From Brachybacterium timonense (GTDB lineage: Bacteria > Actinomycetota > Actinomycetes > Actinomycetales > Dermabacteraceae), in assembly GCF_900258505.1 (NCBI RefSeq), contig NZ_LT984895.1:2544492-2608491 (forward strand): 64,000 nucleotides of DNA, given 5' to 3'. Position numbers and translations under genes: made by a program. The stretch's first letter is position 1. Each line of letters begins with the position of its first letter. Below are positions 1-9,273 of the stretch, in pieces. The notes under the pieces were generated by a model. That model was not told the DNA's origin. It searched no databases and worked only from the letters and a program-made list of their open reading frames with translations.

Positions 1-58
1 CGCGCGAGCGCAGCTTGGAGCCGCGGGATCCCTTGGTGTGCTTGAGTGCGTAACCCAT
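1..58 (-). CDS. rplR: 50S ribosomal protein L18 (N-terminal fragment, runs off window)
   Basis: Only the first 19 codons lie in the window. They start with an ATG read leftwards, 2 bases downstream of the rplF stop. The visible residues (MGYALKHTKGSRGSK, then an Arg-rich stretch) fit the basic N-terminus of L18, the 5S rRNA-binding protein of the large subunit. L18 follows L6 in the spc operon, so position supports the call as much as sequence does. Confidence 0.8.
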   Translation of the reverse strand, partial: MGYALKHTKGSRGSKLRSR

Positions 59-60
59 GG

Positions 61-603
61 TCACTTACCAGCCTTTCCGGCCTTGCGCAGGACGACCTCG
101 TCCGCATAGCGCACGCCCTTGCCCTTGTACGGCTCCGGCTTGCGGATCTTGCGGATGTTCGCGGCAACCTCGCCCACCTGCTGCTTGCGGATGCCGCTCA
201 CCGAGAACTTGGTGGGGGACTCCACGGCAAAGGTGATGCCCTCCGGCGCCTTGACGACGACGGGGTGCGAGAAGCCGAGCGCGAACTCAAGGTCATTGCC
301 CTTGGCCACGACGCGGTAACCGGTGCCGACGATCTCGAGCTTCTTGGTGAAGCCCTCGGTGACGCCAAGCACCATGTTGTGGATGAGGGTGCGGGTGAGG
401 CCGTGCAGCGCCTTCGTCTCGCGCTCCTCGTCGGGACGCGAGACGACGATCGAGCCGTCCTCGCCGCGGTCGACGGTCAGCGGAGCGGGCACGACGTGCT
501 CGAGCTCGCCCTTGGGGCCCTCGACCGTGACGGTCTGGCCCTCGATGGTGACGTTCTTGATGGCAGCCGGGACGGGAACCGGCCGCAGTCCAATGCGGGA
601 CAT
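61..603 (-). CDS. rplF: 50S ribosomal protein L6
   Basis: L6 binds 23S rRNA near the sarcin-ricin loop and the factor-binding centre. The 180-residue product starts [12 protein letters not shown] and ends in a Lys/Gly-rich tail, as is usual for bacterial L6. Near the C-terminus it carries the family segment with [13 protein letters not shown]. The reading frame continues upstream without a stop, but that part overlaps rpsH and has no L6 similarity. The ATG at 603 is preceded on its own strand by a GAGAGGAGAGA-type ribosome site. The gene lies 22 bases after rpsH in the spc operon. Confidence 0.97.
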   Translation of the reverse strand: MSRIGLRPVPVPAAIKNVTIEGQTVTVEGPKGELEHVVPAPLTVDRGEDGSIVVSRPDEERETKALHGLTRTLIHNMVLGVTEGFTKKLEIVGTGYRVVAKGNDLEFALGFSHPVVVKAPEGITFAVESPTKFSVSGIRKQQVGEVAANIRKIRKPEPYKGKGVRYADEVVLRKAGKAGK

Positions 604-625
604 GTGACTGTCTCTCCTCTCCCGC

Positions 626-1024
626 TCACCAGATGTAGGCGAGGACTTCCCCACCCACACCCTTCTTGGCTGCCTGCTTGTCGGTGAGCAGACCGGAGGA
701 CGTGGACAGGATCGCCACGCCCAGGCCGCCCAGGACCTTCGGCAGGTTGGTGGACTTCGCGTACACGCGCAGGCCCGGCTTCGAGATCCGGCGCACACCC
801 GAAATGGCGCGCTCCCGGCTGTCGGAGTACTTGAGCTCGAGCACGAGGTTCTTGCCGACCTCGGCCTCCTCCTCGTGCCAGCCCAGGATGTAGCCCTCGG
901 CCTTGAGGATGTCAGCGATGCGGCTCTTCAGCTTCGAATACGGCATGGACACGGTCTCGTGGTACGCCCCGGAGGCGTTCCGGATCCGCGTGAGCATGTC
1001 CGCGATCGGATCGGTCATGGTCAT
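626..1024 (-). CDS. rpsH: 30S ribosomal protein S8
   Basis: S8 binds the central domain of 16S rRNA early in 30S assembly. In some bacteria it also represses its own operon. The 132-residue product begins [16 protein letters not shown] and has the conserved C-terminal segments [13 protein letters not shown] and [10 protein letters not shown]. Two ATGs lie six bases apart (1024 and 1018). I chose the upstream one because it gives the usual 132-residue length. The spc operon order L5-S14-S8-L6 is intact around it. Confidence 0.97.
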   Translation of the reverse strand: MTMTDPIADMLTRIRNASGAYHETVSMPYSKLKSRIADILKAEGYILGWHEEEAEVGKNLVLELKYSDSRERAISGVRRISKPGLRVYAKSTNLPKVLGGLGVAILSTSSGLLTDKQAAKKGVGGEVLAYIW

Positions 1025-1091
1025 GTCTGTGTGCTTCTTCCTCACCTGGTTTCCTCCGCGGACACCCGCGGAAGACCTGTGGCGATAGTCC

Positions 1092-1277
1092 TTACCAGCT
1101 GCTCTTCGTGACGCCGGGGAGCTCACCGCGGTGAGCCATCTCGCGCAGGCACACGCGGCACAGCCCGAACTTGCGGTACACCGAGTGCGGACGCCCGCAC
1201 CGCTGGCACCGGGTGTAGGCGCGCACCGCGAACTTCGGCTTGCGCTCCGACTTCTTGATCAGGGCGGTCTTGGCCAT
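1092..1277 (-). CDS. rpsZ: 30S ribosomal protein S14, zinc-binding type (S14Z)
   Basis: This is the short 61-residue form of S14, which sits in the 30S head. Two CxxC pairs are visible (CQRC and CRVC, about 13 residues apart), which is the zinc-ribbon signature of the C+ form. Many actinomycetes also have a zinc-free S14 elsewhere, induced by zinc starvation through Zur. This copy is the one in the spc operon and starts one base after the rplE stop. Confidence 0.96.
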   Translation of the reverse strand: MAKTALIKKSERKPKFAVRAYTRCQRCGRPHSVYRKFGLCRVCLREMAHRGELPGVTKSSW

Positions 1278-1278
1278 A

Positions 1279-1845
1279 TCAGTTCTCCTTGAAGGGGAAG
1301 CCGAGCAGCTTGAGCAGCGCCCGTCCCTCGTCGTCGGTCTTCGCGGTGGTCACGACCGTGATGTCCATGCCGCGGACGCGGTCGATCTTGTCCTGGTCGA
1401 TCTCATGGAACATGACCTGCTCCGTGAGTCCGAAGGTGTAGTTGCCGTTGCCGTCGAAGTGCTTCGGCGACAGGCCGCGGAAGTCGCGGATGCGGGGCAG
1501 TGCCGTGGACAGCAGACGGTCCAGGAACTCCCACATGCGATCGCCACGCAGCGTCACATGGCAGCCGATCGGCATGCCCTCGCGCAGCTTGAACTGCGCG
1601 ATGGACTTGCGGGCCTTGGTGACCTGCGGCTTCTGACCGGTGATGGCGGTGAGGTCGCGGATGGCGCCGTCGATGACCTTGGAATCGCGGGCGGCGTCAC
1701 CGACGCCCATGTTCACCACGATCTTGGTCAGGCCCGGGATGAGCATGACGTTCTCGTAGCCGAACTGGTCGGTCAGCTGGCCCTTGATCTCCTCGCGGTA
1801 CTTCGCCTTGAGGCGGGGCAGGGTCTTCGTGGTCGTCTCGCTCAT
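1279..1845 (-). CDS. rplE: 50S ribosomal protein L5
   Basis: L5 binds 5S rRNA with L18 and contacts the P-site tRNA at the central protuberance. The 188-residue product has the family N-terminus ([12 protein letters not shown]), the segment [14 protein letters not shown], and a C-terminal half ending in [13 protein letters not shown]. Length is normal for Actinobacteria. Its start codon overlaps the rplX stop by one base (TGATG), so the two are probably translationally coupled. Confidence 0.97.
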   Translation of the reverse strand: MSETTTKTLPRLKAKYREEIKGQLTDQFGYENVMLIPGLTKIVVNMGVGDAARDSKVIDGAIRDLTAITGQKPQVTKARKSIAQFKLREGMPIGCHVTLRGDRMWEFLDRLLSTALPRIRDFRGLSPKHFDGNGNYTFGLTEQVMFHEIDQDKIDRVRGMDITVVTTAKTDDEGRALLKLLGFPFKEN

Positions 1846-2231
1846 CAGATGTCCTTCCCGGAGCGCTTGGCATAGCGCACGCGGATCTGCTTGCTGCGGC
1901 CGTTCTCGAGCTCGACGGTCTCCACGCGGAAGCCCACCTTGGTGGGCTTGTTGTCCTCGGGATCCACGAGTGCCACGTTCGAGACGTGGATCGGGGCCTC
2001 GCGCTGCTCGATCCCGCCGCCACCGCCCTGCGGAGTCGGGCGCAGGTGGTGAGTACGGCGGTTCACGCCCTCCACCAGCACACGCTGCGAGTCGGGGAAC
2101 ACCTCGAGCACGCGGCCCTGCTTGCCCTTGTCGCCGGGCTCGAGGCCACGCTTGGCGGCCTTGTCGGCGTCGCTCGTGCGGCCGGTGATGACCTGCACGA
2201 GGTCACCCTTCTTGATCTTCATCTTTGCCAT
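1845..2231 (-). CDS. rplX: 50S ribosomal protein L24
   Basis: L24 nucleates 50S assembly at the 5' end of 23S rRNA. The 128-residue protein opens with [18 protein letters not shown], a KOW motif. It keeps the family segment [11 protein letters not shown] and the region around [13 protein letters not shown]. It is slightly longer than the roughly 105-residue enterobacterial form, as is common in Actinobacteria. A single base separates it from rplN upstream, and it shares one base with rplE downstream. Confidence 0.96.
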   Translation of the reverse strand: MAKMKIKKGDLVQVITGRTSDADKAAKRGLEPGDKGKQGRVLEVFPDSQRVLVEGVNRRTHHLRPTPQGGGGGIEQREAPIHVSNVALVDPEDNKPTKVGFRVETVELENGRSKQIRVRYAKRSGKDI

Positions 2232-2232
2232 G

Positions 2233-2601
2233 TCACAGCACCTCCGGTGCCAGCGAGATGATCTTCATGAAGCGCTTGTCGCGCAGCTCGCGGCCCACGG
2301 GGCCGAAGATGCGGGTTCCGCGCGGCTCACCGTCGTTCTTGAGGATCACCGCTGCGTTCTCATCGAAGCGGATGTAGGAGCCGTCGGCACGCCGACGCTC
2401 CTTGGTCGCGCGCACGACGACCGCCTTGACGACGTCACCCTTCTTGACGTTGCCGCCGGGGATCGCGTCCTTCACAGTGGCGACGATGGTGTCACCGATG
2501 CTGGCGTAACGGCGACCGGAGCCGCCGAGAACACGGATGCACAGAATCTCCTTGGCACCCGTGTTGTCAGCGACCTTGAGTCGCGACTCCTGCTGAATCA
2601 C
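2233..2601 (-). CDS. rplN: 50S ribosomal protein L14
   Basis: L14 lies at the 30S-50S interface next to L19. The 122-residue product begins with a GTG-initiated copy of the family start ([17 protein letters not shown]). It contains [14 protein letters not shown] and ends in ISLAPEVL. The open frame extends 34 codons upstream, but only from 2601 on does it match L14, and the usual 122-residue length is then exact. The site AAGGAGAAC lies just upstream of this GTG. It is the first gene of the spc operon here, since a terminator lies between it and rpsQ. Confidence 0.96.
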   Translation of the reverse strand: MIQQESRLKVADNTGAKEILCIRVLGGSGRRYASIGDTIVATVKDAIPGGNVKKGDVVKAVVVRATKERRRADGSYIRFDENAAVILKNDGEPRGTRIFGPVGRELRDKRFMKIISLAPEVL

Positions 2602-3080
2602 TACGTTCTCCTTGCGTCTCGCCGGTTCTCGCCCTCCACGGTGGGCTGGCCGAGCCTGGCGGAACGGACTGTCGGACTTGTCGCCCGACCTGTGCGAGTG
2701 CACAGACCGGCCGTCAGTTCCCGGGCATAAAAGAACCCCGAGCCGGACTCACACAACGACCATGGCCGCTGCGAGGTCTCCGACTGGGCTGGACGGCGCA
2801 GAGCGTCGCCCGGGTCCGGGACCGCTCCTGATGGATCCGATCCGCTGTGACGCGACGTCGGCTCGTCCCAGGAGCAACCCGTCCATACTACGCCACGCAC
2901 ACATCGCCGCGTAACCCCTATGGCGCGGGCGTCAGGTGTGCGCTTGGTCTCTCGCGTCTGTACGTGCCCGCATCCGAGTACGCACGTCGGCTCAGACCTA
3001 CGGTGCGCCATGGCGCTCGCGCACGCGTTGAATCCCGCTACGGACCGACCGTGCAAGATCGGGCACTCCGCATGGCAGCA
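2602..3080 (-). promoter_or_regulatory. spc operon leader and probable promoter region
   Basis: These 479 bases between rplN and the rpsQ terminator hold no credible gene; the open frames here are arginine-rich shadows. On the minus strand a TAGTAT hexamer (2885-2890) is the best -10 candidate, without a good -35. A second weak candidate is TTTTAT near 2729-2734. Because a strong hairpin ends rpsQ transcription upstream, rplN must have its own promoter here. The region is assigned by that logic more than by motif quality. Confidence 0.4.
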
Positions 3081-3113
3081 GAACGGGCCAACACCGAGGG
3101 TGTTGGCCCGTTC
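3081..3113 (-). terminator. Hairpin terminator after rpsQ (S10 operon end)
   Basis: A perfect 15-base-pair inverted repeat (gaacgggccaacacc / ggtgttggcccgttc) with a 3-base loop lies 34 bases past the rpsQ stop. No T-run follows on the minus strand, so it could act as a Rho-independent terminator, a partial attenuator or a 3'-end stabiliser. Confidence 0.8.
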
Positions 3114-3147
3114 TCATGCCGCGTCCGCCCGTCGGGCGGTCAGCGGA

Positions 3148-3462
3148 TCACTTCGCGCGCTCGAGGATCTCGACCAGGCGCCAGCGCTTGGTGGCGCTCA
3201 GCGGACGAGTCTCCATGATGAGGACGCGGTCGCCGATGCCGGCGGTGTTGTCCTCGTCGTGAGCCTTGAACTTATGGGTCTTCGTCATGACCTTGCCGTA
3301 CAGAGCGTGCTTCACGCGCTCCTCGACCTCGACCACGATCGTCTTGTCCATCTTGTCCGAGGTCACGTAGCCGCGCATGGTCTTGCGGTACGGCCGGTCA
3401 GAGGACGACGCCTGGGCGCCCTCCTTGTCCAGCTCCTCGATGTCGGTGGCGTCGTTGTTCAT
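3148..3462 (-). CDS. rpsQ: 30S ribosomal protein S17
   Basis: S17 is a primary 16S rRNA binder. The 104-residue product has a roughly 25-residue acidic N-terminal extension before the conserved core. The core starts near [19 protein letters not shown] and continues with [10 protein letters not shown] and [11 protein letters not shown]. An in-frame GTG at 3489 overlaps the rpmC stop. I prefer the ATG at 3462 because GAGGAA sits 8 bases upstream of it. It is the last gene of the S10 operon before the hairpin at 3081-3113. Confidence 0.95.
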   Translation of the reverse strand: MNNDATDIEELDKEGAQASSSDRPYRKTMRGYVTSDKMDKTIVVEVEERVKHALYGKVMTKTHKFKAHDEDNTAGIGDRVLIMETRPLSATKRWRLVEILERAK

Positions 3463-3485
3463 CGTTTCGGTTCCTCGCTTCGCGG

Positions 3486-3719
3486 TCACTCGGCGCTACC
3501 GGGCGCCTGGCGGATCCCGAGCTCACGCTCGCGCACGATCGTGTAGATCCGTGCGATGTCCTTCTTGACGGACCGCAGCCGGCCGGAGCTCTCCAGCTGA
3601 CCGGTGGCTGACTGGAAACGGAGCTTGAACAGCTCGTCCTTGGCCTTGGCCAGCTCATCGGCAAGCTTGGAGTCATCCAGCTTGTCGAGCTCCTCGGCGG
3701 TGAGCTTCGTCGCTGCCAT
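3486..3719 (-). CDS. rpmC: 50S ribosomal protein L29
   Basis: L29 lies at the polypeptide exit site beside L23. The 77-residue product shows the two-helix pattern ([17 protein letters not shown], then [17 protein letters not shown]) and the conserved [17 protein letters not shown] segment. Its start shares one base with the rplP stop. A short polar tail ([10 protein letters not shown]) follows the core. Confidence 0.96.
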   Translation of the reverse strand: MAATKLTAEELDKLDDSKLADELAKAKDELFKLRFQSATGQLESSGRLRSVKKDIARIYTIVRERELGIRQAPGSAE

Positions 3720-4138
3720 CAGATGTCACCACCCTCTCGGCTCAGAATGCGGCACTTCATGGGGAGCTTGTGCATCGCCAGGCGCAGCGCCTCGCGAGCA
3801 ACCTGCTCATCAACGCCGGCGATCTCGAACATGACGCGACCCGGCTTGACGTTGGCGACCCACCACTCCACGGAGCCCTTACCGGAGCCCATGCGGACCT
3901 CGGCAGGCTTCTTGGTGAGCGGACGGTCGGGGTAGATGTTGATGTACACCTTGCCGCCACGCTTCATGTAGCGCGTCATGGCGATACGGGCAGCCTCAAT
4001 CTGACGGTTCGTGACGTACGCAGGCGAGAGCGCCTGCAGGCCGAACTCGCCGAAGGCCAGCTCGGTGCCGCCCTTGGCCATGCCACTGCGGCCGGGATGG
4101 TGCTGCTTGCGGTGCTTGGTCCTGCGGGGAATCAGCAT
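3719..4138 (-). CDS. rplP: 50S ribosomal protein L16
   Basis: L16 helps position tRNA in the A site and organises the peptidyl transferase region. The 139-residue product opens [13 protein letters not shown] and keeps [20 protein letters not shown], the [11 protein letters not shown] loop, and [17 protein letters not shown]. Length is standard. It lies 5 bases after rpsC and overlaps rpmC by one base. Confidence 0.97.
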   Translation of the reverse strand: MLIPRRTKHRKQHHPGRSGMAKGGTELAFGEFGLQALSPAYVTNRQIEAARIAMTRYMKRGGKVYINIYPDRPLTKKPAEVRMGSGKGSVEWWVANVKPGRVMFEIAGVDEQVAREALRLAMHKLPMKCRILSREGGDI

Positions 4139-4143
4139 GACCC

Positions 4144-4971
4144 TCAGGCCTCCGTTCCGGACTCAGCGGGCGCAGCGGCCTGCTCCGCGGCGGGCGCCGA
4201 AGCGTTCTGCTTCTGCTCCTGCTCGCGACGTGCGGCAGCGTTGCGCTCGTTGCGACGACCGCGGGGACGCTCAGCGCGGGGTCCGCGGCCTGAGCGGGGA
4301 GCCTGCGCGGCCTGCTGCTGCGCGAGCTCCTTCGCGGTCATATCGCCCTTGTAGATCCACACCTTCACGCCGATGCGGCCGAAGGCGGTACGTGCCTCGT
4401 AGAAGCCGTAGTCGATGTTCGCGCGCAGGGTGTGCAGCGGCACGCGCCCCTCGCGGTAGAACTCGCTGCGGCTCATCTCAGCACCGCCCAGGCGGCCCGA
4501 GACGGCCACGCGGATACCCTTCGCGCCAGCACGCTGCGCGGACTGGATGCCCTTGCGCATAGCGCGACGGAAGGACACGCGGGCGGCGAGCTGCTCGGCG
4601 ATGCCCTGAGCGACCAGCTGAGCGTCAGCCTCGGGGTTCTTCACCTCGAGGATGTTCAGCTGGATCTGCTTACCGGTGAGCTTCTCCAGCTCGCCACGCA
4701 GACGCTCGGCCTCAGCACCACGACGCCCGATGACAATGCCGGGGCGGGCGGTGTGGAGGTCGACGCGGACACGGTCACGGGTGCGCTCGATCTCGACCTT
4801 GGAGATGCCGGCACGCTCGAGCCCCTCGGACATGAGCTTGCGGATCGCGACGTCTTCCTTCACGTAGTCGCGGTACCGCTGCCCCTCCTTGGAGGAATCG
4901 GCGAACCACCGGCTGGTGTGCTCCGTGGTGATCCCGAGGCGGAACCCGTTCGGATTGACCTTCTGGCCCAT
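4144..4971 (-). CDS. rpsC: 30S ribosomal protein S3 with low-complexity C-terminal tail
   Basis: S3 forms part of the mRNA entry tunnel and helicase site of the 30S subunit. The N-terminal [14 protein letters not shown], the KH domain with [15 protein letters not shown], and the C-terminal [13 protein letters not shown] are all present. The conserved part ends near residue 215. The remaining roughly 55 residues are rich in Arg, Ala and Gln/Glu and look disordered. Such tails are common in actinobacterial S3. It sits between rplV and rplP in normal order. Confidence 0.97.
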   Translation of the reverse strand: MGQKVNPNGFRLGITTEHTSRWFADSSKEGQRYRDYVKEDVAIRKLMSEGLERAGISKVEIERTRDRVRVDLHTARPGIVIGRRGAEAERLRGELEKLTGKQIQLNILEVKNPEADAQLVAQGIAEQLAARVSFRRAMRKGIQSAQRAGAKGIRVAVSGRLGGAEMSRSEFYREGRVPLHTLRANIDYGFYEARTAFGRIGVKVWIYKGDMTAKELAQQQAAQAPRSGRGPRAERPRGRRNERNAAARREQEQKQNASAPAAEQAAAPAESGTEA

Positions 4972-4984
4972 TCTTCGGTTCCCC

Positions 4985-5338
4985 TTACTTCTCTGCGGGA
5001 GCGACCACCACGGTTACGTGGCTGGTGCGCTTCTTGATCTGGAAGGCACGACCCTGAGCACGCGGCTGGAACCGCTTCATGGTCGGACCTTCGTCGACGT
5101 ACGCGGCGGAGACGACGAGCTCACGCTCATCGAACCGCTCCCCCGCCTGGTCTGCCTTCACCCGCGCGTTGGCGATCGCGGACTTCACGAGCTTGGCGAC
5201 GGGCTCGCTGGCGGCCTGCGGGGCGAACCGCAGGGTGTCCAGTGCCTCGACGGTGCTCTTGCCACGAATCAGGTCCACAACGCGGCGAGCCTTCATGGGC
5301 GACATGCGGAGATACCGCACCTGCGCCTTGGCTTCCAT
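4985..5338 (-). CDS. rplV: 50S ribosomal protein L22
   Basis: L22 lines the exit tunnel; its beta-hairpin is where some macrolide resistance changes occur. The 117-residue protein starts [20 protein letters not shown] and ends with the hairpin region [19 protein letters not shown]. The frame runs far upstream through rpsS, but the ATG at 5338 gives the family length. No insertion or deletion is visible in the hairpin. Confidence 0.97.
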   Translation of the reverse strand: MEAKAQVRYLRMSPMKARRVVDLIRGKSTVEALDTLRFAPQAASEPVAKLVKSAIANARVKADQAGERFDERELVVSAAYVDEGPTMKRFQPRAQGRAFQIKKRTSHVTVVVAPAEK

Positions 5339-5393
5339 TGCTGTCCTGCTTTCTTCTTCGAGTTCTCGACGAGCTGCCGAACTGACCGACGGG

Positions 5394-5675
5394 TCAGCGA
5401 CGGCGGCCCTTCCTGTCGTCCTTCTCGTGGCCCTTGAAAGTCCGCGTGGGAGCGAACTCTCCGAGCTTGTGGCCGACCATCGACTCGGTGACGAACACCG
5501 TGACGTGCTTGCGGCCGTCGTGCACTGCGAAGGTGTGGCCGAGGAAGTCCGGGGTGATGACCGAACGACGCGACCAGGTCTTGATGACGTTCTTGGTGCC
5601 CTTCTCGTTCTGGGCGTCCACCTTCTTCTGCAGGTGGTCGTCGACGAACGGGCCCTTGGCGATACTGCGAGGCAT
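5394..5675 (-). CDS. rpsS: 30S ribosomal protein S19
   Basis: S19 forms the 30S head interface with S13. The 93-residue product begins [15 protein letters not shown] and contains the family signature ([18 protein letters not shown]) and the [10 protein letters not shown] motif. Length and position (between rplB and rplV) are standard. Confidence 0.97.
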   Translation of the reverse strand: MPRSIAKGPFVDDHLQKKVDAQNEKGTKNVIKTWSRRSVITPDFLGHTFAVHDGRKHVTVFVTESMVGHKLGEFAPTRTFKGHEKDDRKGRRR

Positions 5676-5690
5676 CTGCTTTTCTCCCTA

Positions 5691-6527
5691 TCAGCGCTTC
5701 TTGCCCGTACGACGACGGCGAACGATGAGCTTGTCGCTCTCCTTGCCCGGACGGCGGGTGCGGCCCTCGGGCTGGCCCCAGGGCGACACCGGGTGACGAC
5801 CGCCGGAGGTGCGGCCTTCGCCACCACCGTGCGGGTGGTCCACCGGGTTCATGACGACACCGCGGACGTGGGGGCGCTTGCCCTTCCACCGCATGCGGCC
5901 GGCCTTGCCCCAGTTGATGTTGGACTGCTCGGCGTTGCCGACCTCGCCAATGGTGGCGCGGCAGCGTGCATCGACATTGCGAATCTCCCCGGAGGGCATG
6001 CGCAGCTGCGCATACTTCCCCTCCTTGGCGACCAGCTGCACGGAGGCGCCGGCGGAGCGGGCGATCTTGGCCCCGCCGCCGGGGCGCAGCTCAATGGCGT
6101 GCACCACGGTGCCCAGCGGGATGTTCTTCAGGGGCAGGTTGTTGCCCGGCTTGATGTCCGCGCTCGGGCCGTTCTCGACGACGTCGCCCTGACGCAGCTT
6201 CGACGGGGCGAGGATGTAGCGCTTCTCGCCGTCGGTGTAGTGCAGCAGTGCGATGCGTGCGGTGCGGTTCGGGTCGTACTCGATGTGTGCGACCTTCGCG
6301 TTCACGCCGTCCTTGTCCGCGCGGCGGAAGTCGATCACGCGGTAGGCGCGCTTGTGGCCGCCACCGCGGTGGCGGGAGGTCACACGACCGCTGGCGTTGC
6401 GACCGCCGGACTTGCTCAGCGGGCGGACCAGCGACTTCTCCGGCTCGGAGCGGGTGATCTCGACGAAGTCGGCGACGCTCGAGCCACGACGGCCCGGCGT
6501 AGACGCCTTGTGCTTACGAATTCCCAT
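5691..6527 (-). CDS. rplB: 50S ribosomal protein L2
   Basis: L2 is essential for subunit association and peptidyl transferase activity. The 278-residue product has the N-terminal [18 protein letters not shown] region and the C-terminal [19 protein letters not shown] loop, which carries the functionally important histidine. It ends with the basic tail [12 protein letters not shown]. Length is typical. Confidence 0.98.
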   Translation of the reverse strand: MGIRKHKASTPGRRGSSVADFVEITRSEPEKSLVRPLSKSGGRNASGRVTSRHRGGGHKRAYRVIDFRRADKDGVNAKVAHIEYDPNRTARIALLHYTDGEKRYILAPSKLRQGDVVENGPSADIKPGNNLPLKNIPLGTVVHAIELRPGGGAKIARSAGASVQLVAKEGKYAQLRMPSGEIRNVDARCRATIGEVGNAEQSNINWGKAGRMRWKGKRPHVRGVVMNPVDHPHGGGEGRTSGGRHPVSPWGQPEGRTRRPGKESDKLIVRRRRTGKKR

Positions 6528-6572
6528 GGTGGGTTTCCCTCAGACTCTCTTCGATCCTCGTGCGTCGGCGCC

Positions 6573-6875
6573 TCAGGCGACCGACCCTCCGAAGATGTCG
6601 ATGGTTCCGTCAACCAGGGTGACAATGGCGCGCTTGGTGTCGTTGCGCTTGCCCATGCCGAAGCGCGTGCGACGCGCCTTGCCCTGGCGGTTGATGGTGT
6701 TCACCGAGGCGACCTTCACGTCGAAGATCTTCTCGACAGCGATCTTGATCTCGGTCTTGTTCGCGCGAGCGTCCACCAGGAAGGTGTACTTGCCCTCGTC
6801 CATCAGGCCGTAGCTCTTCTCGGACACGACGGGCGCGAGCAGGACGTCGCGGGGGTCCTTGTGCAGGGTGGTCAC
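6573..6875 (-). CDS. rplW: 50S ribosomal protein L23
   Basis: L23 is the exit-site docking protein for trigger factor and SRP. The 100-residue protein contains [38 protein letters not shown] and [16 protein letters not shown]. Its start overlaps the rplD stop by 4 bases (ATGA-type), indicating coupled translation. Confidence 0.97.
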   Translation of the reverse strand: MTTLHKDPRDVLLAPVVSEKSYGLMDEGKYTFLVDARANKTEIKIAVEKIFDVKVASVNTINRQGKARRTRFGMGKRNDTKRAIVTLVDGTIDIFGGSVA

Positions 6876-7846
6876 TTCGACTCCTCCTCAGTGGACGCCC
6901 GCTGGGCGTTCACGAAGCCGGCGGCCTCAGCGGCCTCCGTCGTCGCGAACCAGACCTCGGCCTTGGTGCGGCCGTACCACGGGGAATCCTCGGTGTGGAA
7001 CTTCATCGAGTCCTTGTTGCCCTTGATGGTGAAGCCCTCGGGGGCGGAGCCGTCGGCCAGAGCCGCAGCGGATCCCTCGCCATAGGGGGCGTCGACATCG
7101 GCCGCGGCAGCCGTGGCCGTCGCGGGGGCGTCCTTCTTCTCATCGGCCTTCTCATCGACCTTCGTGGTGCCAGCCTGCTTGGCGGCAGCGAAGGAGGAGA
7201 CCGGCACGGACAGCGTGGCCAGAGCCACGAAGTCCTCGAGCGCGCCAGCGGTGAACACGACGTCGTCACTGATCATGACGTCGAGCGTGTTGAGCTGGTC
7301 GGCGTACAGCACGTGCGCGGAGGCCAGGTTGCGGGTGCTCAGCGCGCCCAGGTTGTCATCGCGGGTCACGACCACCAGCAGGTGGCGGCGATCCGAGAGA
7401 CGAGCCAGGGTCTCGCGAGCTGCGCGGGTCGAGGGGACATCACCCTCCAGCAGGGAGGAGACCACGTGCACGCGGCCGTGACGCGCCCGGTCCGAGAGAG
7501 CACCGCGCAGAGCCGCGGCCTTCATCTTCTTCGGGGTGCGCTGCGCGTAGTCGCGCGGCACGGGGCCGTGCACTGTGCCACCGCCGGTGAACTGCGGGGC
7601 GCGGATCGAGCCCTGACGAGCGCGGCCGGTGCCCTTCTGCTTGTACGGCTTGCGCCCACCGCCGGAGACCTCACCACGGGTCTTCGCCTTGTGGGTGCCC
7701 TGACGGGCGGCAGCCTGCTGGGCCACGACGACCTGGTGGATCAGGGGGACGTTGGTCTGCACGTCGAAGATCGACGCGGGGAGCTCAACGGAGCCGGTCT
7801 TCTTGCCGGCCGGGTCGAGCACATCGACAGTCAGATTCGCTGCCAT
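6872..7846 (-). CDS. rplD: 50S ribosomal protein L4 with C-terminal sunset-like domain
   Basis: Residues 1 to about 218 are a normal L4: tunnel loop with [18 protein letters not shown] at about 63-80, and the C-terminal part around [14 protein letters not shown]4 lines the exit tunnel and in some bacteria regulates the S10 operon. The protein is 324 residues, over 100 longer than usual. After a Lys/Asp/Ala-rich linker (about 219-270) there is a compact segment at about 272-314 with [20 protein letters not shown] and EAAEAAGF. This matches the pattern I know as the sunset domain (IKGN...YH...Y..T.AE..F.t..eA.aAGy). I recall such domains fused to ribosomal proteins in some Actinobacteria. What the added domain does is unknown. 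The frame is continuous to the stop overlapping rplW, so it is not an assembly artefact at this scale. Confidence 0.95.
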   Translation of the reverse strand: MAANLTVDVLDPAGKKTGSVELPASIFDVQTNVPLIHQVVVAQQAAARQGTHKAKTRGEVSGGGRKPYKQKGTGRARQGSIRAPQFTGGGTVHGPVPRDYAQRTPKKMKAAALRGALSDRARHGRVHVVSSLLEGDVPSTRAARETLARLSDRRHLLVVVTRDDNLGALSTRNLASAHVLYADQLNTLDVMISDDVVFTAGALEDFVALATLSVPVSSFAAAKQAGTTKVDEKADEKKDAPATATAAAADVDAPYGEGSAAALADGSAPEGFTIKGNKDSMKFHTEDSPWYGRTKAEVWFATTEAAEAAGFVNAQRASTEEESK

Positions 7847-7851
7847 CGCTC

Positions 7852-8532
7852 TCAGGCCTCCTTCGCGGGGCTCTTGACAGCCGAGCGGACCAGCACGAGA
7901 CCGCCCTTGGGGCCGGGGACGGCTCCCTTGACGAGCACGAGGCCCTTCTCGACGTCGACCGCGTGCACGGTCAGGTTCTGAACACTGGTGCGGGCGTTAC
8001 CCATGCGGCCCGCCATACGCAGGCCCTTGAAGACGCGGCCCGGGGTGGACGCGCCGCCGATGGAGCCCGGCTTGCGGTGGTTGCGGTGCTGACCGTGGGA
8101 GGCGCCCACGCCGGCGAAGCCGTGGCGCTTCATGACACCAGCGGTGCCCTTGCCCTTGGAGGTGCCCACAACGTCGACCTTCTGGCCGGCCTCGAAGACC
8201 GAGGCGTCGATCTCCTGGCCGACGGTGTAGTCGGCGGCATCGATGGTGCGCAGCTCAGCGAGGTGCCGGCGTGGGGTGACGCCAGCCTTCTCGAAGTGGC
8301 CGCGCAGCGGCTTGGACACCTTGCGGGGGTCGATCTGGCCGTAGGCGATCTGCACAGCGTCGTATCCGTCGGTCTCCACGGACCGCACCTGGGTGACGAC
8401 GTTCGGGCCCGCCTGCACGACGGTCACCGGGATGAGCTTGCCCTGCTCGTCCCACACCTGGGTCATACCGAGCTTCGTGCCGAGCACGCCGGCCACGGCG
8501 CGCGCACGCTGCCCTGTCAGTTCGTTGCTCAT
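7852..8532 (-). CDS. rplC: 50S ribosomal protein L3
   Basis: L3 starts 23S rRNA folding, and its loop reaches the peptidyl transferase centre. The 226-residue product has [15 protein letters not shown] near the N-terminus and the family signature region [20 protein letters not shown]. The glutamine of SHGQ, a methylation site in enterics, is present. A short Ala-rich tail ends the protein. It lies 11 bases after rpsJ. Confidence 0.97.
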   Translation of the reverse strand: MSNELTGQRARAVAGVLGTKLGMTQVWDEQGKLIPVTVVQAGPNVVTQVRSVETDGYDAVQIAYGQIDPRKVSKPLRGHFEKAGVTPRRHLAELRTIDAADYTVGQEIDASVFEAGQKVDVVGTSKGKGTAGVMKRHGFAGVGASHGQHRNHRKPGSIGGASTPGRVFKGLRMAGRMGNARTSVQNLTVHAVDVEKGLVLVKGAVPGPKGGLVLVRSAVKSPAKEA

Positions 8533-8543
8533 GTCGACTTACC

Positions 8544-8852
8544 TCAGAGCTTGATCTCGATGTTGACGTCCGCCGGCAGGTCGAGGCGCATGAGCGAGTC
8601 CACGGCCTTGGGCGTGGGATCGACGATGTCGATCAGTCGCTTGTGCGTGCGCATCTCGAAGTGCTCACGGGAGTCCTTGTACTTGTGGGGGGAACGGATC
8701 ACGCAGAACACGTTCTTCTCCGTCGGCAGCGGCACCGGGCCCACGACCGTCGCGCCCGCACTGGTGACCGTGTCGACGATCTTGCGCGCCGAGCTGTCGA
8801 TCACCTCGTGGTCGTACGACTTGAGCCGGATGCGGATCTTCTGTCCCGCCAT
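8544..8852 (-). CDS. rpsJ: 30S ribosomal protein S10 (NusE)
   Basis: S10 is a 30S head protein and, as NusE, partners NusB and NusG in transcription. The 102-residue product begins [19 protein letters not shown] and contains [20 protein letters not shown] and [14 protein letters not shown]. The longer open frame upstream is not conserved; the ATG at 8852 follows a GAGAGAGACAGGAC stretch on its strand. It heads the S10 operon. Confidence 0.97.
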   Translation of the reverse strand: MAGQKIRIRLKSYDHEVIDSSARKIVDTVTSAGATVVGPVPLPTEKNVFCVIRSPHKYKDSREHFEMRTHKRLIDIVDPTPKAVDSLMRLDLPADVNIEIKL

Positions 8853-9247
8853 GGCGTCCTGTCTCTCTCTCGTCTGGCATGAATGCGGCCTCACACCGAC
8901 ACCCGAGGACGGGCGTGTCGGCCTCCGCGGGGCGCACAGGCCTCCCGTCGGCCGCCGATGTTCGGCTGCGTCTGCTGACATCCCTGCTGCGATGCGCCAT
9001 CGGTGCGGGGCACCGTTCGCATCCTCGGGTTGGGCCTCATCCGGTGATCATTCGCCGCCGATGTGTCGACAGAGAACGGAACCGGGCATGTCGGCCCACG
9101 CAGACAACTCGAACAGTCTGCCACCGCTGGGCCACTGCCGACAAGACATGGCGGCGGTCTAGCCCGTCACATGCGGCACAGCTCACGTGGAAGCTCGGGC
9201 AGCGCCTGCGGGACAGCGAGGCAACGCCCGATCATGCTGCAGCTCGG
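8853..9247 (-). promoter_or_regulatory. S10 operon leader and candidate promoter
   Basis: No gene is visible in these 395 bases. On the minus strand TTGTCG (9139-9144) and CAGACT (9115-9120) are separated by 18 bases. This resembles the str operon promoter (TTGACC-18-TAGACT) in this window and would give a leader of about 255 bases. I see no clear L4-binding structure. Confidence 0.4.
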
Positions 9248-9269
9248 CCGGGCCCTGCACGGGCCCCGG
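9248..9269 (-). terminator. GC hairpin after the ABC-transporter operon
   Basis: The inverted repeat ccgggccc / gggccccgg, with one bulged base and a 5-base loop, lies just past the stop of the downstream permease. There is no T-run. It probably separates the sugar importer transcript from the S10 leader. Confidence 0.5.
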
Positions 9270-9273
9270 TGAG

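Noticed and set aside
2601-3056. Open frames between rpsQ and rplN
   Set aside because: Arg/Ser-rich sequence, no ribosome site, no family resemblance. The region is better explained as a leader and promoter.
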